64,000 bases of DNA from Achatina immaculata (lineage: Eukaryota > Mollusca > Gastropoda > Stylommatophora > Achatinidae): contig CM019692.1 of NCBI GenBank assembly GCA_009760885.1, forward strand, positions 56,906,964-56,970,963, given 5' to 3'. Shown piece after piece: positions 43,338 to 55,356 of this stretch. Each line of letters starts with the position of its first letter. Position 1 is the first letter of the stretch. The notes below the pieces were generated by a model, which was given only the letters and a program-made list of their open reading frames with translations, had not been told where the DNA came from and did no database searches. The position numbers were made by a program, and so were the translations under genes.

Positions 43338-43842
43338 CCAATGAGAGTGTGTTTACTGATCTGTAACACGAGTTAAGACTAGTCTGTGAGTGGTGCAGCT
43401 ATAAAATTCTTGTGACGGGGTAATCGTTTCAGATCACTTTGATCAGCCAGCGGGTCTTACATTTTATGATCTCAGCGCTAGTTTCTGGTGAAATATTCAT
43501 TGTTTTTCCACACGAACATTAATCTTATATGTCACGTAGATTCATGATTTTGCCCAAACCACATACGATCAGCCTCTCAACATGCAAATGTTAGTAGTTC
43601 ACACTCTTACGTCCTTTTTTTTAAAGTACATTTTCATATTAAAAATACTCTAGACGCGAGAAAAGTAACTGCCCGGTAGCTACTCGGTGCACAAAATGTT
43701 GTTATACTATAGATTTGGATACATCAAAATAATCAGTGATCGTACTAGAATTATTTCATATTGTTGCATAAATCAAAGTATAGAGTATATGGACAAGAGA
43801 TAAGTTTATTATTTATTTATGCAATCATTTAATTGTGTCTTC

Positions 43843-43855
43843 ATGATTATTATCC
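43843..43855. repeat. Target-site duplication of 107-bp RTE-C insert, left
   Basis: ATGATTATTATCC, exact match at 43963-43975. Confidence 0.9.
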
Positions 43856-43962
43856 ATGGATGCAACAGCAGCAGGCCATCTTGCTCACAACCGAGAGGCC
43901 TACAGGAGTGCTGTTTGGGAGGCAAAGTTTCGTAAGGGACATGCAAATGAATGAATGAATGA
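43856..43962 (+). mobile_element. 107-bp RTE-C insertion inside R4
   Basis: Contains only the last 90 or so bases of RTE-C coding (GGATGCAACAGCAGCAGGCC to GGGACATGCAAATGAATGA) and an (AATG)n tail, between exact 13-bp repeats. The R4 copy at 47925 shows the unoccupied site. Confidence 0.93.
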
Positions 43963-44195
43963 ATGATTATTATCCTCATTATCGAATGCTGAATGACTGT
44001 GACTGAGTGAAAGATGTACGATGAAGGGCAGAATGTTAGACTGGCTTGCGTGCCCAATTCTTAACCCTTTGAAAATAAAGTATATTAATTCGTTCTTTCG
44101 TTCGAAACTGGCGAGATATTACCTGTCTTTCACCTTGTATTCCGAAATACTGGCTTTTTTCCAAAACAACATTCAGTACCTTATAAATGTCTTCT

Positions 44196-44841
44196 AATGG
44201 GAAACATTAAGGCAGCTGAAACATGTATCAATGAGGAAAAACTGGAAGAAGTGGAGAGTTTTAAATATCCTGGATCACTACTAACTAATAATGGAGATAC
44301 AATGAGGGAAATTAAAAGGAGGACATCTATCGCTCTTCAGAAAGTAAAACAAATAAAGAATTTGTGGAGAGGAACAGACAGAACCACAAAAATAAGATGT
44401 TTAAGGGCATGCATCTTTCCCATCGCAACATATGCCTGTGAGACCTGGACACTTAACAAAACAGCTGAGAAACACATAAATGCCTTTGAATGTAAATGCT
44501 ACAGAAGAGTTCTCCAAATATCGTGGACACAAAAAAGAACAAATATATCTATCCTACAAGAGCTTAATATTGAAGAAGACTGGCTAGTAAAGAGGATTAA
44601 ATAGAGAAAACTTAAATATTTTGGACATATTAAACGTCATGATAATTTACAGAAGACTATATTGGAAGGAAAAAGAAAAAGAGGAAGACCAAATCGAAGA
44701 TGGCTGCAAGACATCGTTGATGATCTGCAAATGGATGCAGCAGCGGCAAGCCATCTTGCTCACAACTGAGAGGCCTACAGGAGTGCTGTTTGGGAGGCAA
44801 AGTTACGCAAGGGACATGCAAATGAATGAATGAATGGGAAA
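44196..44841 (+). mobile_element. RTE-C LINE, 5'-truncated copy
   Basis: From about 44205 to an (AATG)n tail ending about 44832, bordered by AATGGGAAA on both sides (44196-44204, 44833-44841; the right copy partly overlaps the tail unit). Same family and a similar truncation point to the 13-kb copy. Confidence 0.82.
44197..44828 (+). pseudogene. RTE-C C-terminal region with two stops
   Basis: About 200 codons: EKLEEVESFKYPGSLLTNNG, ACIFPIATYACETWTLNKTA, RRVLQISWTQKRTN, ELNIEEDWLVKRIK, then a TAG where other copies read Glu, KLKYFGHIKRHDN, a small deletion in the GYIMG region, KRKRGRPNRRWLQDIVDDLQ, a second stop near 44768, and the close KGHANE with its TGA in the AATG tail. No catalytic domain. 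Confidence 0.8.
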
Positions 44842-45109
44842 TACACTTTACAAGGGGACTTGAATGTTCGCGTGAAATTTTTCTACTACCTTTTCTGCAG
44901 CGAGATTTACAAAACGCTTACGTGCTGAACCAAAGTTAAAAACTGGGTGATTCCCTTCCATAAAAATTGGGCATCATCAACTTGCTGGCCTGATCTGGCT
45001 GGTTGCTTGTTACCAGGTTTTTTGATGATACGAGCGATTGTGGTACGACCTCCAAAAGTTTTGATTTTTCTCAGTTTTTCCCTCGGTCATTTACTGGTAA
45101 TTGCAGGTC

Positions 45110-45585
45110 AGTGCATCCCAAAGTTACTGAGGACAGGGGGAATATCCCGGGGAGTGAGAGGGGGAATTGGGGGGAGAGAGAGAAAGAGATAGAGAAGAAG
45201 AGAATGAGAGAGAGAAAGAGAGATAGATAAGGAGAGAGAGAAGGAGAGAGAGAATAAGAGAAAGAGGAGAGGGAGAGAGAGAAAGAAATAAAGAGAGGAG
45301 AGGGAGAGAGAGAAAGAAATAAAGAGAGCGAGAGATGAGAGGGGGCGAGAAAGCAGAGAGAGAAGGAGAGAGAGAGGGAGGGAGAGAGAGAAAATGAGAG
45401 AGAGAAAGAGAGAGAGTTAGAGTGGGAGAGAGATAATAGAGAAGGAGAGAGAAAGAGAGAAAGAATGAGAGAGAGCTGCAGTGGATTCAGAACTGAGTAA
45501 AAAATTTTTTAAAAGTTTTCAGATGCGCTAGGAATGTGACTTGGGGAAACAACTGGAACAACCTGACAGAGTTTGAGAACCACTG
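45110..45585. mobile_element. Possible hAT-like element expanded by GA repeat
   Basis: Left CAGTGCATCCCAAAGTTAC and right GAGTTTGAGAACCACTG are imperfect inverted repeats of the hAT-like ends seen elsewhere in the window. No 8-bp TSD was found. Most of the interior is GA microsatellite. Confidence 0.4.
45168..45475. repeat. GA-rich array
   Basis: About 310 bp of GA with GAAAGAAATA and GGGAG variants. Confidence 0.9.
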
Positions 45586-46678
45586 CATTAATTTTTTATA
45601 AATTATTTAACCCCGTGCTGGAAGACAACTTACTAAACTTCTTTAGCATTACTTCCCTATGAAGCGCTACGGGGATGCTATTGATATATCAATTATTGTT
45701 TCGATGTGTTTGTTTGTTGTTTGTTTTTCTGGCACTCTATGTGGAACTATGTACTCACAACCATTTCACTCGGTATCGCTTCCTCGCTGGAGAACGCCCG
45801 GAAGTTGCGTCATTTTATGGCCCCTTGTGCCCAGATTTGAATATCGATTATGTCCTTGTCTGACATGCACGGACTCGCGTTTTTAATTGGCTAAAATAAG
45901 CCCGCGCACTTTATTGCGTCTTTCTGCGTTCTCTGTGATTACTCTTGCTATTTTTTCCCTTTCCTGTTTATCTGCATTTTTTTTTTATCTCTCTTCTCCG
46001 TCGTCTGCTCTCCCTCTTATTTTTTTTTACTATAAACCTTACAAAAATCAATGGTCTTTCCATTAAATGTTTTCATGTTCTCCATTTCATCCTGTATATA
46101 TTCATTTTCTTTTCATTGTTTTTTTTTTAATTCACGTATTCGTATTCTTGTTGCTTTATTTCCTGTAAATTCAATCTGTCCAAGTCACACTGGATTTTTC
46201 TTGATAGGAGAAGTGCAGGTAATAGTTTAGTGAAGTTATTATTGCAAGTGTCGTGGGGTATCACATCCACGAGTTATATTTTCAGTCTCATCACTCTAGA
46301 GTCAGTAAATTCTTAAAGCCAGATCGCTTTTAAACTCTTGATACATGCGATTTTCAGACATTTGACAGCAATAAGTTTAATTAAACTATCTTTGAAGACG
46401 AGTTCAAGTCTCTTGATTTCGAAGACAGCGGTATTTCATTTACAGCGATTTGTTTCTATAATGTTCTCGTCTGGTTCTTCTTAGTAAAGTTGTTTTTTTT
46501 AAATTTAGCGTTTTCTTCATGATGATGATGGTGATAATGATGATGATTTTTCCAAATGGTAAGGAAATCAAGGTCTTTGGTTCCACTGACTGCTTGCTTT
46601 GTATGGCTGTTATATTCAGAAGAATTTGTGGCATCCCCTTGCTCTCCTGACTTTCATGAAGATCGGACATCCTTCCAG
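45586..46678. other. Unassigned AT-rich DNA
   Basis: Several T-runs and a GATGAT patch at 46518-46546. No gene seen. Confidence 0.4.
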
Positions 46679-46900
46679 CCAGTTAACATCTCAGATATTT
46701 TCCCAAGAGATTATCTGAGATTTTAACTGGGCAGATAAATTATCTCTTGTGAAAATATTTGAGATTTTAACTGGGCAGATAAATTATCTCTTGTGAAAAT
46801 ATTTGAGATGTTAACTGGGCAGATAAATTATCTCTTGTGAAAATATTTGAGATTTTAACTGGGCAGATAAATTTGTTCACAAGAGATTATTTATCTGCCC
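46679..46900. repeat. Nested inverted repeats with a 44-bp tandem array
   Basis: Arms 46679-46697 and 46712-46730 are inverted with one mismatch. The following 44-bp unit (AACTGGGCAGATAAATTATC, then CTTGTGAAAATATTTGAGA) repeats about 4 times. The last copy pairs with 46889-46900 (GGGCAGATAAAT against its reverse complement). A structure-prone block, possibly a decayed fold-back element. Confidence 0.8.
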
Positions 46901-47844
46901 CTACTTTGTCTCCCACCTGGAGAAAGCGCAGCCTTTTCCATGAGCTCAGTGAGTTGGATCTCAGCTATTTCCAAAGAAGTCTTCCCGGTCATTCACTCTT
47001 TTCTTCTGTCTGTGTGCCCTAGAATATTGTTTCAGCTTGGGTAAACATCGGCAGTGAACTGAGGTGGTTGGCCTAAGACGAATCAGGCTGTAGGGTGTTT
47101 CCCAATACCTCTCATTCCACATACACACTCGTATACACAAAAGAGTGGGGGGGGGGGGGGGAAGATAAGACATTCTGTAGTGCATACCTTTTCTTATCGT
47201 CAGCCTGTCAGACCTGACCATCACTAACATCACCCACTGGCAGTTACTACCTTCAGAACTTTCTGTTCTTGACTGCCATATTGTTGACTACCTTCCTTAC
47301 CTTGGTCCTAAATTGTTTGTTCATTATCTTTTTAACTTTCTAGATGTCTCTATCTCTCCCCATGAACACCTGCGTGCTCACATACCCTTCTGTTTACTCT
47401 CTTAAGACACCTGGTCTCTTTCTTCTCGCGACACCTGTTTCACTTCTTCTGTCTGCCGCAGCCATCATTACTGCTGCACACTGTAACGTTTAAAATAAAG
47501 TAATAACATTTCAAGCCTGGGAAAAAACATATCATGTCTTCCTGTCCCCACCTACATCTGTGCACACATTAGTGCACCGGCTGGTGTATGTGCTCTAACA
47601 GTTTTCATGTGTCAGCTTGTTGTGTTAATTCTGTTCCAAAAAAATCCGGTATCTTTTCTGCCATGCGCTGTATCACAGCAAAATTTATCGAACTAATGAA
47701 TCGAACATTTCTTTCATTAGCTGTACAAGAGCTTTAAAAAAACACACACACGGGAAATCTTTTTATTCAACAGTCAGTTAAATCTGCTATTCTAAATTGC
47801 GAATTAAAACAAAATTTTACCGTTCTGCTCGTTTTACTGTCTGC
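46901..47844. other. Unassigned DNA
   Basis: G-run at 47147-47161. No gene seen; a short unique-looking stretch. Confidence 0.35.
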
Positions 47845-47866
47845 CAGCCAGCCAGCCAGCCAGCCA

Positions 47867-47917
<51 letters not shown>

Positions 47918-47918
47918 C
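47845..47918. repeat. CAGC then CTGT tetranucleotide repeat
   Basis: (CCAG)n changing to (TCTG)n, ending at the R4 copy. Confidence 0.9.
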
Positions 47919-47921
47919 ATG

Positions 47922-48092
47922 AGATAAGTTTATTATTTATTTATGTAATCAATTAATTGTGTATTCATGATTATTATGTTCATTAACAAATGCTGAATTT
48001 GATTGAGTGAAAGCTGTATGATGAAGGGCAGAATGTCAGACGGGCCAGCGTGCCCAATTCTTAACCCTTTGAAAATAAAGTATGTTCCTTCG

Positions 48093-48146
<54 letters not shown>

Positions 48147-48150
48147 ATTT
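47922..48150 (+). repeat. Retroelement 3' end R4, copy 3 (uninterrupted)
   Basis: Same 3' end as at 16.6 and 43.8 kb with AATAAA at about 48076; its tail is (ATCT)n, about 58 bp (48092-48148). It supplies the empty site for the 107-bp RTE-C insert. Confidence 0.8.
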
Positions 48151-49600
48151 CTTTAACTTACCTCTGACTACTAAACCATCGGGTCTTCTCTCGCAAACAT
48201 TTAAAAATGAGAACTTGTATGAGAATATCACTCATCTTCAAACGTCATCCCAAGGTAATGGTCGTTCTATTTCTGGGTTTCCCGCGATGTCCTTGACACA
48301 CTTCACAACCTTAAACTTTCTTCTCCGCATATTACAGTACTTGTTTATGTTCTTCATCTTTAGTACTCTGTTCTCCCCGCCCCCCCCCACCCAGGTGACC
48401 TACATCTCCTTCCTTTTTATTTACAACCCCCCACCCCCCTTTCCATTCCCACGTCGCCAACCCTCAACCCTCTTTTCCAGCCCACCACCAAACATCTTTT
48501 CACTTTCTTGATCTAACCTTGTGAGTTCATGCCAGTTTTGTTAACGGCAAGATGTCTTCGGTGACTTCAGCTTAAAGGTCTGTCGCTTATTTCATATTTC
48601 CTCTGAAATTTTTCTAACTGCTTTTCTGGTTTAGCTTCCCCTTGGTCTTCTTGTGTGTTGCCTCTCCAACATCTCCCTGTCAACATTTGTGACTCTTATT
48701 TCATCGCTACCATGTATGTTTCGTTATTCACCTATCCATGTTCATTTTTTTTTTTACTGAAATAGTGGCAAATTTCTATGCTCGTTTAACTTTATGTACA
48801 CATACATACATATATATATATATACACATACTTACATACAATTGTATTGTATATGTACAAGTGTGTATATATGTACATAGCTTCTTGAGCATTCTTTTTC
48901 AGTATCTGTTGTGCTATATAATAATAATACAATTTGATGATTTTTTTTTTCTCATTCAGTGTATACCAGGTATTCACAACTTTTCCCCCCTTGTATCCTC
49001 CTTTCTTCGTGAAATAATGTCTCTTTCCTCCTTGTTTTATCATTTCGTTCGCGTTTTCGGTTCATATTCAAGTTTACTTTTATCATCTTTCACTTCACCC
49101 GAAATCCACACGACGTCATAAGTCTTCTTGCTGTCTCAGTATTTGACAGTTTTGAGCTGGTAGCGCTTTTGGGACACATTTCTCGATCCACTGGCTTCCT
49201 GCTTTCGATTTGCTCGGTGAAGGAAATACATCTCTGAACCCAAACCACTTTTTTTAAAAATCATTCCTCCACGTCTTCACGGCGCCAGAGTCTTCTGTAC
49301 ATCAAACGTTGTCAGGTGAATTTTGACCACTTGTGGGTATTCAGGCGAACACTTTGGATGGATCAAAAGTCAAACACTGTTAGAGAAACAGCGTTCGGGA
49401 CTTCATAACTCAGTCAGAAATTTTTCCCTCTGATATTTAATGTGTTCGTGTGTTACTTCATTCTGATGGGAGTTGCCGCCAGATGGCAAGGCTGTAACAG
49501 AATTTACTATTTCTCTGTTCAAAGGGGACCACTGAAATGGTATGACTACTGGTTTGATCATTGTCTACTTGTGGAGTACAGTTTGAACTTATAAATTTCT
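48151..49600. other. Unassigned DNA
   Basis: Contains C-rich runs near 48378-48440 and TA/CA microsatellites at 48799-48835. Open frames are low-complexity or lack domains. Confidence 0.35.
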
Positions 49601-50350
49601 TCTTCTTGTTGGTGTTCTAAAACCACCTAATTTTCTATATTATACACTGAGAAAATACAACAAGATACCCAGGCTTCCAACTTCACAAAATAATACAAAT
49701 ACAACAGCTTAACATAACTTGGCAGTCTTCCAACCAAAACAAACTGGTCAACAATGAGAATTCCAACAAAGCCAATTGGTGTAGTTATATCTTCAGACAA
49801 CACACATTTATTAATGGACCAAAATGAAGGGTGAAATCATGATGATGGGAATGTAGCCATCAGGCTGAACAGAAATTCACAGTAACAAATGCCCGGCGTG
49901 AGAGAACTCTACGCCATATGGGCAGAAACCTTACAATGTCCTATACACATAAAATCATACTCACAACATTCCACTTAAAGCCTCAGCCATCAAGAAACCT
50001 AATTCCTCCAACTCAACTACATAAAACCTGCCCTTAACAAAAGAAACTCTTCCTAAACGAGATTCCATCTACATCAAAACTAGTAAGGTTCATCCTACAA
50101 CACAAACAAGTAAGGCTCCTGCTACAACAATCAAGTAAGGCTCTCCCTTTTACTAAATCGTGGGTGGTATTTATACCATCCCTACCCACTCAGTTTTCTC
50201 CATGCTGCACGCTTTTCCCAAGACCCCCGCTCAATTGTCTCAACCAACCTACCATTCAAACAAGGGTACTCGCTCTATTAATTATTTCCTAAATACCAAT
50301 CCTGGTTATAACCCCTAGCCTATACTGCTATAATGCGCTATCAGCTTCTT
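49600..50350 (-). promoter_or_regulatory. Possible TATA-driven unit with AAG tail
   Basis: On the minus strand a TATAAATACC box (about 50177-50186) is followed, about 370 nt downstream, by TTAATAAATG (polyadenylation-like, about 49810-49820). The unit ends with AACACCAAC and a short (AAG)n at 49600-49610. The TATA is centred in an inverted repeat (GGTGGTATTTATACCATCC). This could be a solo LTR or a transcribed non-coding repeat; no second copy or TSD was found. Confidence 0.3.
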
Positions 50351-50399
50351 CAACCCTAAGGATACAAAATGGCTTGAGTTTATAGTTCAGTCAGAGAAA

Positions 50400-50582
50400 A
50401 CAGCTTTGTAGGATTAGACCTTGGGAAAAAAAATCATAGACAAAGCACTTTAGTGAGACGTGAGAGAAAGAAAAATCACCTGGGATTCGAACACGGACTC
50501 CGGTAGGACGAGCAGCCGTCTAGCCACGAGAGAACGGCGTACTAATGAACTACGCTACCAGCACCTCCAAAGAGGTTCTCTT
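50400..50582 (-). mobile_element. tRNA-derived SINE S1, copy 3
   Basis: The best preserved S1 copy: on the minus strand, A-box TGGTAGCGTAGTTCATTAG, then CTCGTGGCTAGACGG and a clean B-box GTTCGAATCCC (complement of 50482-50492), about 90 nt in all. A pyrimidine-rich body with AGTGCTTTGTCT follows. Confidence 0.7.
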
Positions 50583-51294
50583 AACTTTGCCGTACGACAG
50601 CCTGGTTGTTTCCTACGACGTAATTCGTTCCACAGGAGTCCGTGGTTCAACTCATGGCCATTCTATCACCATTTCTCAAGTCTGAAATGGTTTGAGTACG
50701 AACTTTTCAAGGTTAATCATTCATCTTCTTCTCTACCACTTTACTGTGTGCAAATCTCGTTGCTTCCAATTTGGTAAAATTGTATCAACAAACGTACAAT
50801 ATTATCCACGTCTCTGAACGAAGATGAGAAAATGCACACAACGTATTTCTTTAGACCCCACCTTCGTATGAAAACCAGATCTTGATGCCTTAAGCTCAGG
50901 GTAATTCTGGACTGTTGGCATCTCTCATATTAAATATATATATCACCGGTTTTGTTTTGTTTTGTGTGTGTGTGTGTGTGAAAAGAATAAAACAAAAACA
51001 TCAGTGTGTTATCTTTAAGCTTTTTTGTGTTAGAAATATCGATGGATTTCTTAAAAGCGTTCACAATTGCCAGAGGCCTCTGGGGTTCTGAGAACTGTTT
51101 TTATTGAACCCAGGTTCCTATTGTTAACAGGTTCAGCACCAAGCCTACAGCTATTTTTATGACGTGCGTCTTTGACAGATCAGAACGTCAGAAAACTGCG
51201 CACAGAAACCGTCAATTAAATTAACACACAAGCCTAACGTCAAGTTCCTGCGGTCACGATGACAGATATGCTCTCCAACATGGCGGACATTCTC
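50583..51294. other. Unassigned DNA
   Basis: A GGAGTCCGTGGTTCAACTC phrase near 50635 recalls the S1 B-box region but is isolated. A (GT)n run lies at 50965-50980. No gene seen. Confidence 0.35.
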
Positions 51295-53215
51295 CAGCGT
51301 TGTAGACGCTCTAAGCTTGGGTTAGAGGCTGTCTAGCGTGGTATACTCTGTCTAGCTTGATAAAGGCTGCCTAGCGTGGTAGAGGGTCTCTAACGTTGTA
51401 GATTCTCTTTAGCTTGGGATTGGCTGTCTAGCGTGGTAAAGGCTGTCTAGCGTGGTAGACTCTCTCCAGTTTGGTAAAGGCTGTCTAGCGTGGCAGATTC
51501 ACTATAGTTTGGTAAAGGCTGTCTGGCGTGGTAGAGGCTATCTAGGGTTGTAGACTCTCTCTAGCTTGGTTAAAAGGCTTCTTGCGTAGTAGAGGCTGTC
51601 TGGCATGGTAGAGACTGCCTAGTGTGGTTGATTCTCTCTCACTTTGTAAAGGCTGTCTAGCGTGGTAGACTCTCTCTAGCTTGGTAAAGACAGTCTAGCG
51701 TGGTAGAGGCTGTCTAGACTCTCTCCAGGTGTGGTAAAAGGCTGCCTAGCGTGTTAGAGACTGTCTACCGTGATAAAAGCTGTCTAGCGTGGTAGAGGTT
51801 GTCTGGCGTGGTAGAGACTGTCTAGCGTGGTAGAGGCTGTCTAGCGTGGTAGAGGCTGTCTAATGTGGTAGAGGCTGTCTAGTGTATTAGACTCTTTCTA
51901 GCTTGGTGAAGTCTTTCCAGTGTGGTAGAGGCTGTCTAGCGTGGTAAAGGCTGTCTACTGTGGTAGAGGCTGTCTAGTGTGATAAAAGCTGTTAATTGTG
52001 GTAGAGGCTGTCTAGCGTGGTAAAGGCTGTCTACTGTGGTAGAGGCGGTCTAGTGTGGTAGAGGCTGTCTGTGGTAGATTCTTTCTAGCGTGGTAAAGCC
52101 TGTCTAGCGTGGTAGAAGCTGTGAGTGGGGTAGACTCTCTCTAGCTTCGTAAAGGCTGTCTAGAGTGGTAGAAGCTGTCTAGCGTGTTAGAAGCTGTCTA
52201 GCGTGTTAGAAGCTGTCTAGCGTGATAAAGGCTGTCTAGTGTGGTAGAGGATGTCTAGAGTGATAGAGGCTGTCTAGTGTGGCAAAGGCTGTCTAATCTG
52301 GTTGATTCTCTCTAGCTTGGTAAAGACTGACTAGCGTGGTAGACTCTCTCTAGCTTCGTAAAGGCTGTCTAGCGTGGTAGAAGCTGTCTAGCGTGTTAGA
52401 AGCTGCCTAGCGTGTTAGAAGCTGTCTAGCGTGGTAGAGACCGTCTGGCGTGATAAAGGCTGTCTAGTATGGTAGAGGATGTCTAGCGTGGCAAAGGCTG
52501 TCTATTCTGGTTGATTCTCTCTAGCTTGGTAAAGATTGACTAGCGTGGTAGACTCTCTCTAGCTTCATAAAGGTTGTTTAGCGTTGTAGACACTCTCTAG
52601 CATGGTAATGGCTGTCAAGTATGACAGAGGCTGTCTAGCGTGGTAGACACTCTCTAGCTTGGTAAAGGCTGTCTAGCGTGGTAGAGGCTGTCTAGCGTGG
52701 TAGACTCTCTCTAGTTTGGTAAAGGCTGTCTAGCGTGGTAGAGGCTGTCTAGCGTGGTAGAGGCTGTCTAGCGTGGTAGACTCTCTCTAGCTTTTTAAAG
52801 GCTATCTAGCGTGGTAGAGGATATCCAGCGTGCTATATTCTCTTTAGCTTGGTAAAGGCTGTCTAGCGTGGTAGAGGCTTTTTAGCGTTGTATACTCTCT
52901 CTAGCTTGGTTAGAAGGCTGTCTAGCGTGGTAGAGGCTGTCTAGAGGCTGTCTAGAGTGGTAGAGGTTGTCTAATGTGGTAGAACTGTCTAGTTAGATAG
53001 AGGCTGTCTAGCGTGGTAGACTCTCTCTAGTTTGGTAAAGACTGTCTAGCGTGATAGATGCTGTTTAGTGTGGCAGAGACTGTTTATTGTTGTAGAGGCT
53101 TCTAGCGTGACAGAGGCTGTTTATTGCGGTAGAGGTTGTCTTTTTCGATAAAGGCTGTCTAGCGTGGTAGAGGCTGTCTAGCGTGGTAGATTCTGTCTAG
53201 CGTGCTGGAGGCTCT
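51295..53215 (+). repeat. 1.9-kb minisatellite, 19-bp unit, about 100 copies
   Basis: Main unit GGCTGTCTAGCGTGGTAGA; a second 19-bp form, CTCTCTCTAGCTTGGTAAA, is inserted at irregular intervals. No long ORF because TAG is built into the unit. Ends in a CT microsatellite (53210-53320). Confidence 0.92.
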
Positions 53216-53329
53216 CTTTCTCTCTCTTTCTCTCTCTCTTTCTCTCTTCACCCTTTTAAAATAAAGATCATTCATTCTCTCTCCTCCTTCTCTCTCTCTC
53301 TCTTTCTCTGGAAGAAGCTTTCTAGCACG

Positions 53330-54339
53330 TAAGGTTCTTTCTAACTCAGTTTAGAACTGCGTGTTATTCTTTGGGTACTAACAGTATAGATTAAGCAGCA
53401 ATTAGTTTGAGTGCAAGCAGCAGTTAAGTGCTGACAACAAAAACTACTTGTAATTTATGGTTTACACATTTCACTGCACGCATCAGAGTTTACAGGACGA
53501 AATAGCGGCTACAAATTTTAGAAAGTGTATTGAATTTCGTAACACCAACACTTATTACATAATTATTATCCCCCCCCTCGTATCTTGTAGAAGTTACATT
53601 TAAAAAAGGGGGAAAATTGTCAAGTTACATTGATTTCCCATTGTCTGTTAGACAGAGTTAACTTCCACGGACGTAAAAAAAAAAACAGGCATTAACTTCT
53701 ATTTTCTTCAATCATTCTTGTAACCACACTGTTACTCCGTAGACGTCTCAAAGGTTATCGGTGAAATAGTTTTGTTTACTTTTGAATTTCTTGCTCACAA
53801 CCAAACAAAAAATCGTTGTTGAACTTTGTGAGAGAATAAACCATGTACAGATTATAAGATTAGATTAAAAAGACGGGTGATGCAGGAAACAGAAAATAAT
53901 ATAGTCGTTTTAACCTGTTATCTAACAGTAGATCAGCGATAATTTTCATAATAATCTATCAAAGGGAAAAAAAAAAAACTTCAGCAAAATTGGTGATACT
54001 GAGTTAGAAAACTGTACTCAGTGACTAGTTTAAAGGTGAGATAAAGAAAAAATACTTACACAAAAGACTGAGAACTAAACAGCGGGTGCTACGTGGGTGG
54101 GTGCTTAGTGTACTGTCCTCCAATGGAAAGTCGATTGTCTTGCCTTACTGGAGTCAAATGTTATATATTCCAGCACTGTGTTTCTGTCTCCTACGACTAC
54201 AGTGCCTTTCTCTAAACTTTCTCCACGATGTCGCCTGATTTGCTTACAACTTTTGTCGTGCATAAACTTTGTTGTTCGTTGTAAAACAGTATCACGGCAC
54301 TATTAAAACAGATTTCTTCCTTCTTGTACTGTGTACTAT
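53330..54339. other. Unassigned DNA
   Basis: AT-rich, C-run at 53571-53578 and A-runs; no gene or repeat recognised. Confidence 0.35.
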
Positions 54340-54725
54340 TACATTTAGATTTACATGCGCAATAGACTCAGAGACTCAACAGACGTTACAATGATATACA
54401 CTGTGTAACAGGGCAACCCAGGTAACAATAACTCCACTACCCGACATGACCAGTTACATGTAAGTCAACAAACTCTACACCACAGCAGACACTTAACATG
54501 AATCCAATAATCACAGGATTCATCAGACACAGTTAAAAAAAAAATGTTTAATGATGAAAACCCATTTGTTAGATGTGTGTTGCAATGATGTGAAGTGTAA
54601 AGCTTGATGAGAATAATACACGTGATACTAACATCGTGGTTGACATAAACAGAATGAGTTGTGGTCTGTTTGACCACAACAACGAGGTTTCTCACAACAA
54701 TCTGTACAGAAATAATATTCTGTTA
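54340..54725 (+). repeat. Dispersed repeat R2, short copy without minisatellite
   Basis: Collinear with 12940-12960 plus 13608-13830 and with 16165-16215, but it has neither the 26-bp array nor the LINE insertions. It gives an independent view of the site occupied by RTE-C at 12971. Confidence 0.65.
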
Positions 54726-54999
54726 CAGTTGTTTCCAGCTCTGATAAGTGAGAATTTCAAAGAGAAAGGAAAACTGCTCATTGTGAGATCTAAACTCCGG
54801 TGATCACTCGACGATGCTATCTTGTTTATCCGAATCCCGGGCCGCGATGTGTGTGTGTAGAATTTGTTTCATATCCCAGCTAATACGTATTACATCTAAA
54901 CTTCATTGTGACTTGAAGGTTCTACTCAAGTACACCAATATACGTATATGAGAAGAACGGGTGACAGAAACAACTAAACGTGCGGACAATGAGAACATT

Positions 55000-55039
55000 A
55001 CCGAAGAGGTTAAAAGACGACGATGGAAACGGCTGGGCC
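55000..55039 (+). pseudogene. Tiny RTE-type C-terminal remnant
   Basis: Reads RLKRRRWKRLGHI, the W-x-R/W-L-G-H motif of RTE-like proteins, immediately before an RTE-C insertion. Confidence 0.4.
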
Positions 55040-55356
55040 ACATACTCATTCATTCACTTGCATGTCCCTTGCGGAACTTTGCCTCCCAAACAGCACTCCG
55101 GTAGGCCTCTCGGTTGTGAGCAAGATGGCCTGCCGCTGATGCATCCATTTGCAAATCGTCATTGATGTCTTGCAGCCATCTTCGCCTTGGTCTTCCTCTC
55201 TTTCTTATTCCCATTATGTACCCTTCCAAGACGGTCTTCTCTAAATTATCATGACGTTTAATGTATCCAAAATATTTAAGTTTTCTCTCTTTATTCCTCT
55301 TTACTAGCCAGCCTTCTTCAGTATTAAGCTCTTGTAGTATAGATATACTACATACT
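55040..55356 (-). mobile_element. RTE-C LINE, 5'-truncated copy
   Basis: 303-bp insert (55047-55349) with a 7-bp TSD ACATACT (55040-55046, 55350-55356). Tail is ATTC-type at the left; minus-strand coding covers SILQELNTEEGWLVKRNKER, KLKYFGYIKRHDNLEK, KRGRPRRRWLQDINDDLQMD and KGHASE. The short TSD is consistent but weaker than others. Confidence 0.75.

Larger units (their letters stand above)
43798..44105 (+). repeat. Retroelement 3' end R4, copy 2 (interrupted)
   Basis: Collinear with 47925-48090 once the 107-bp insert is removed. Ends with CTTTGAAAATAAAGTATATT and a (TTCG)n-like tail. Confidence 0.8.
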
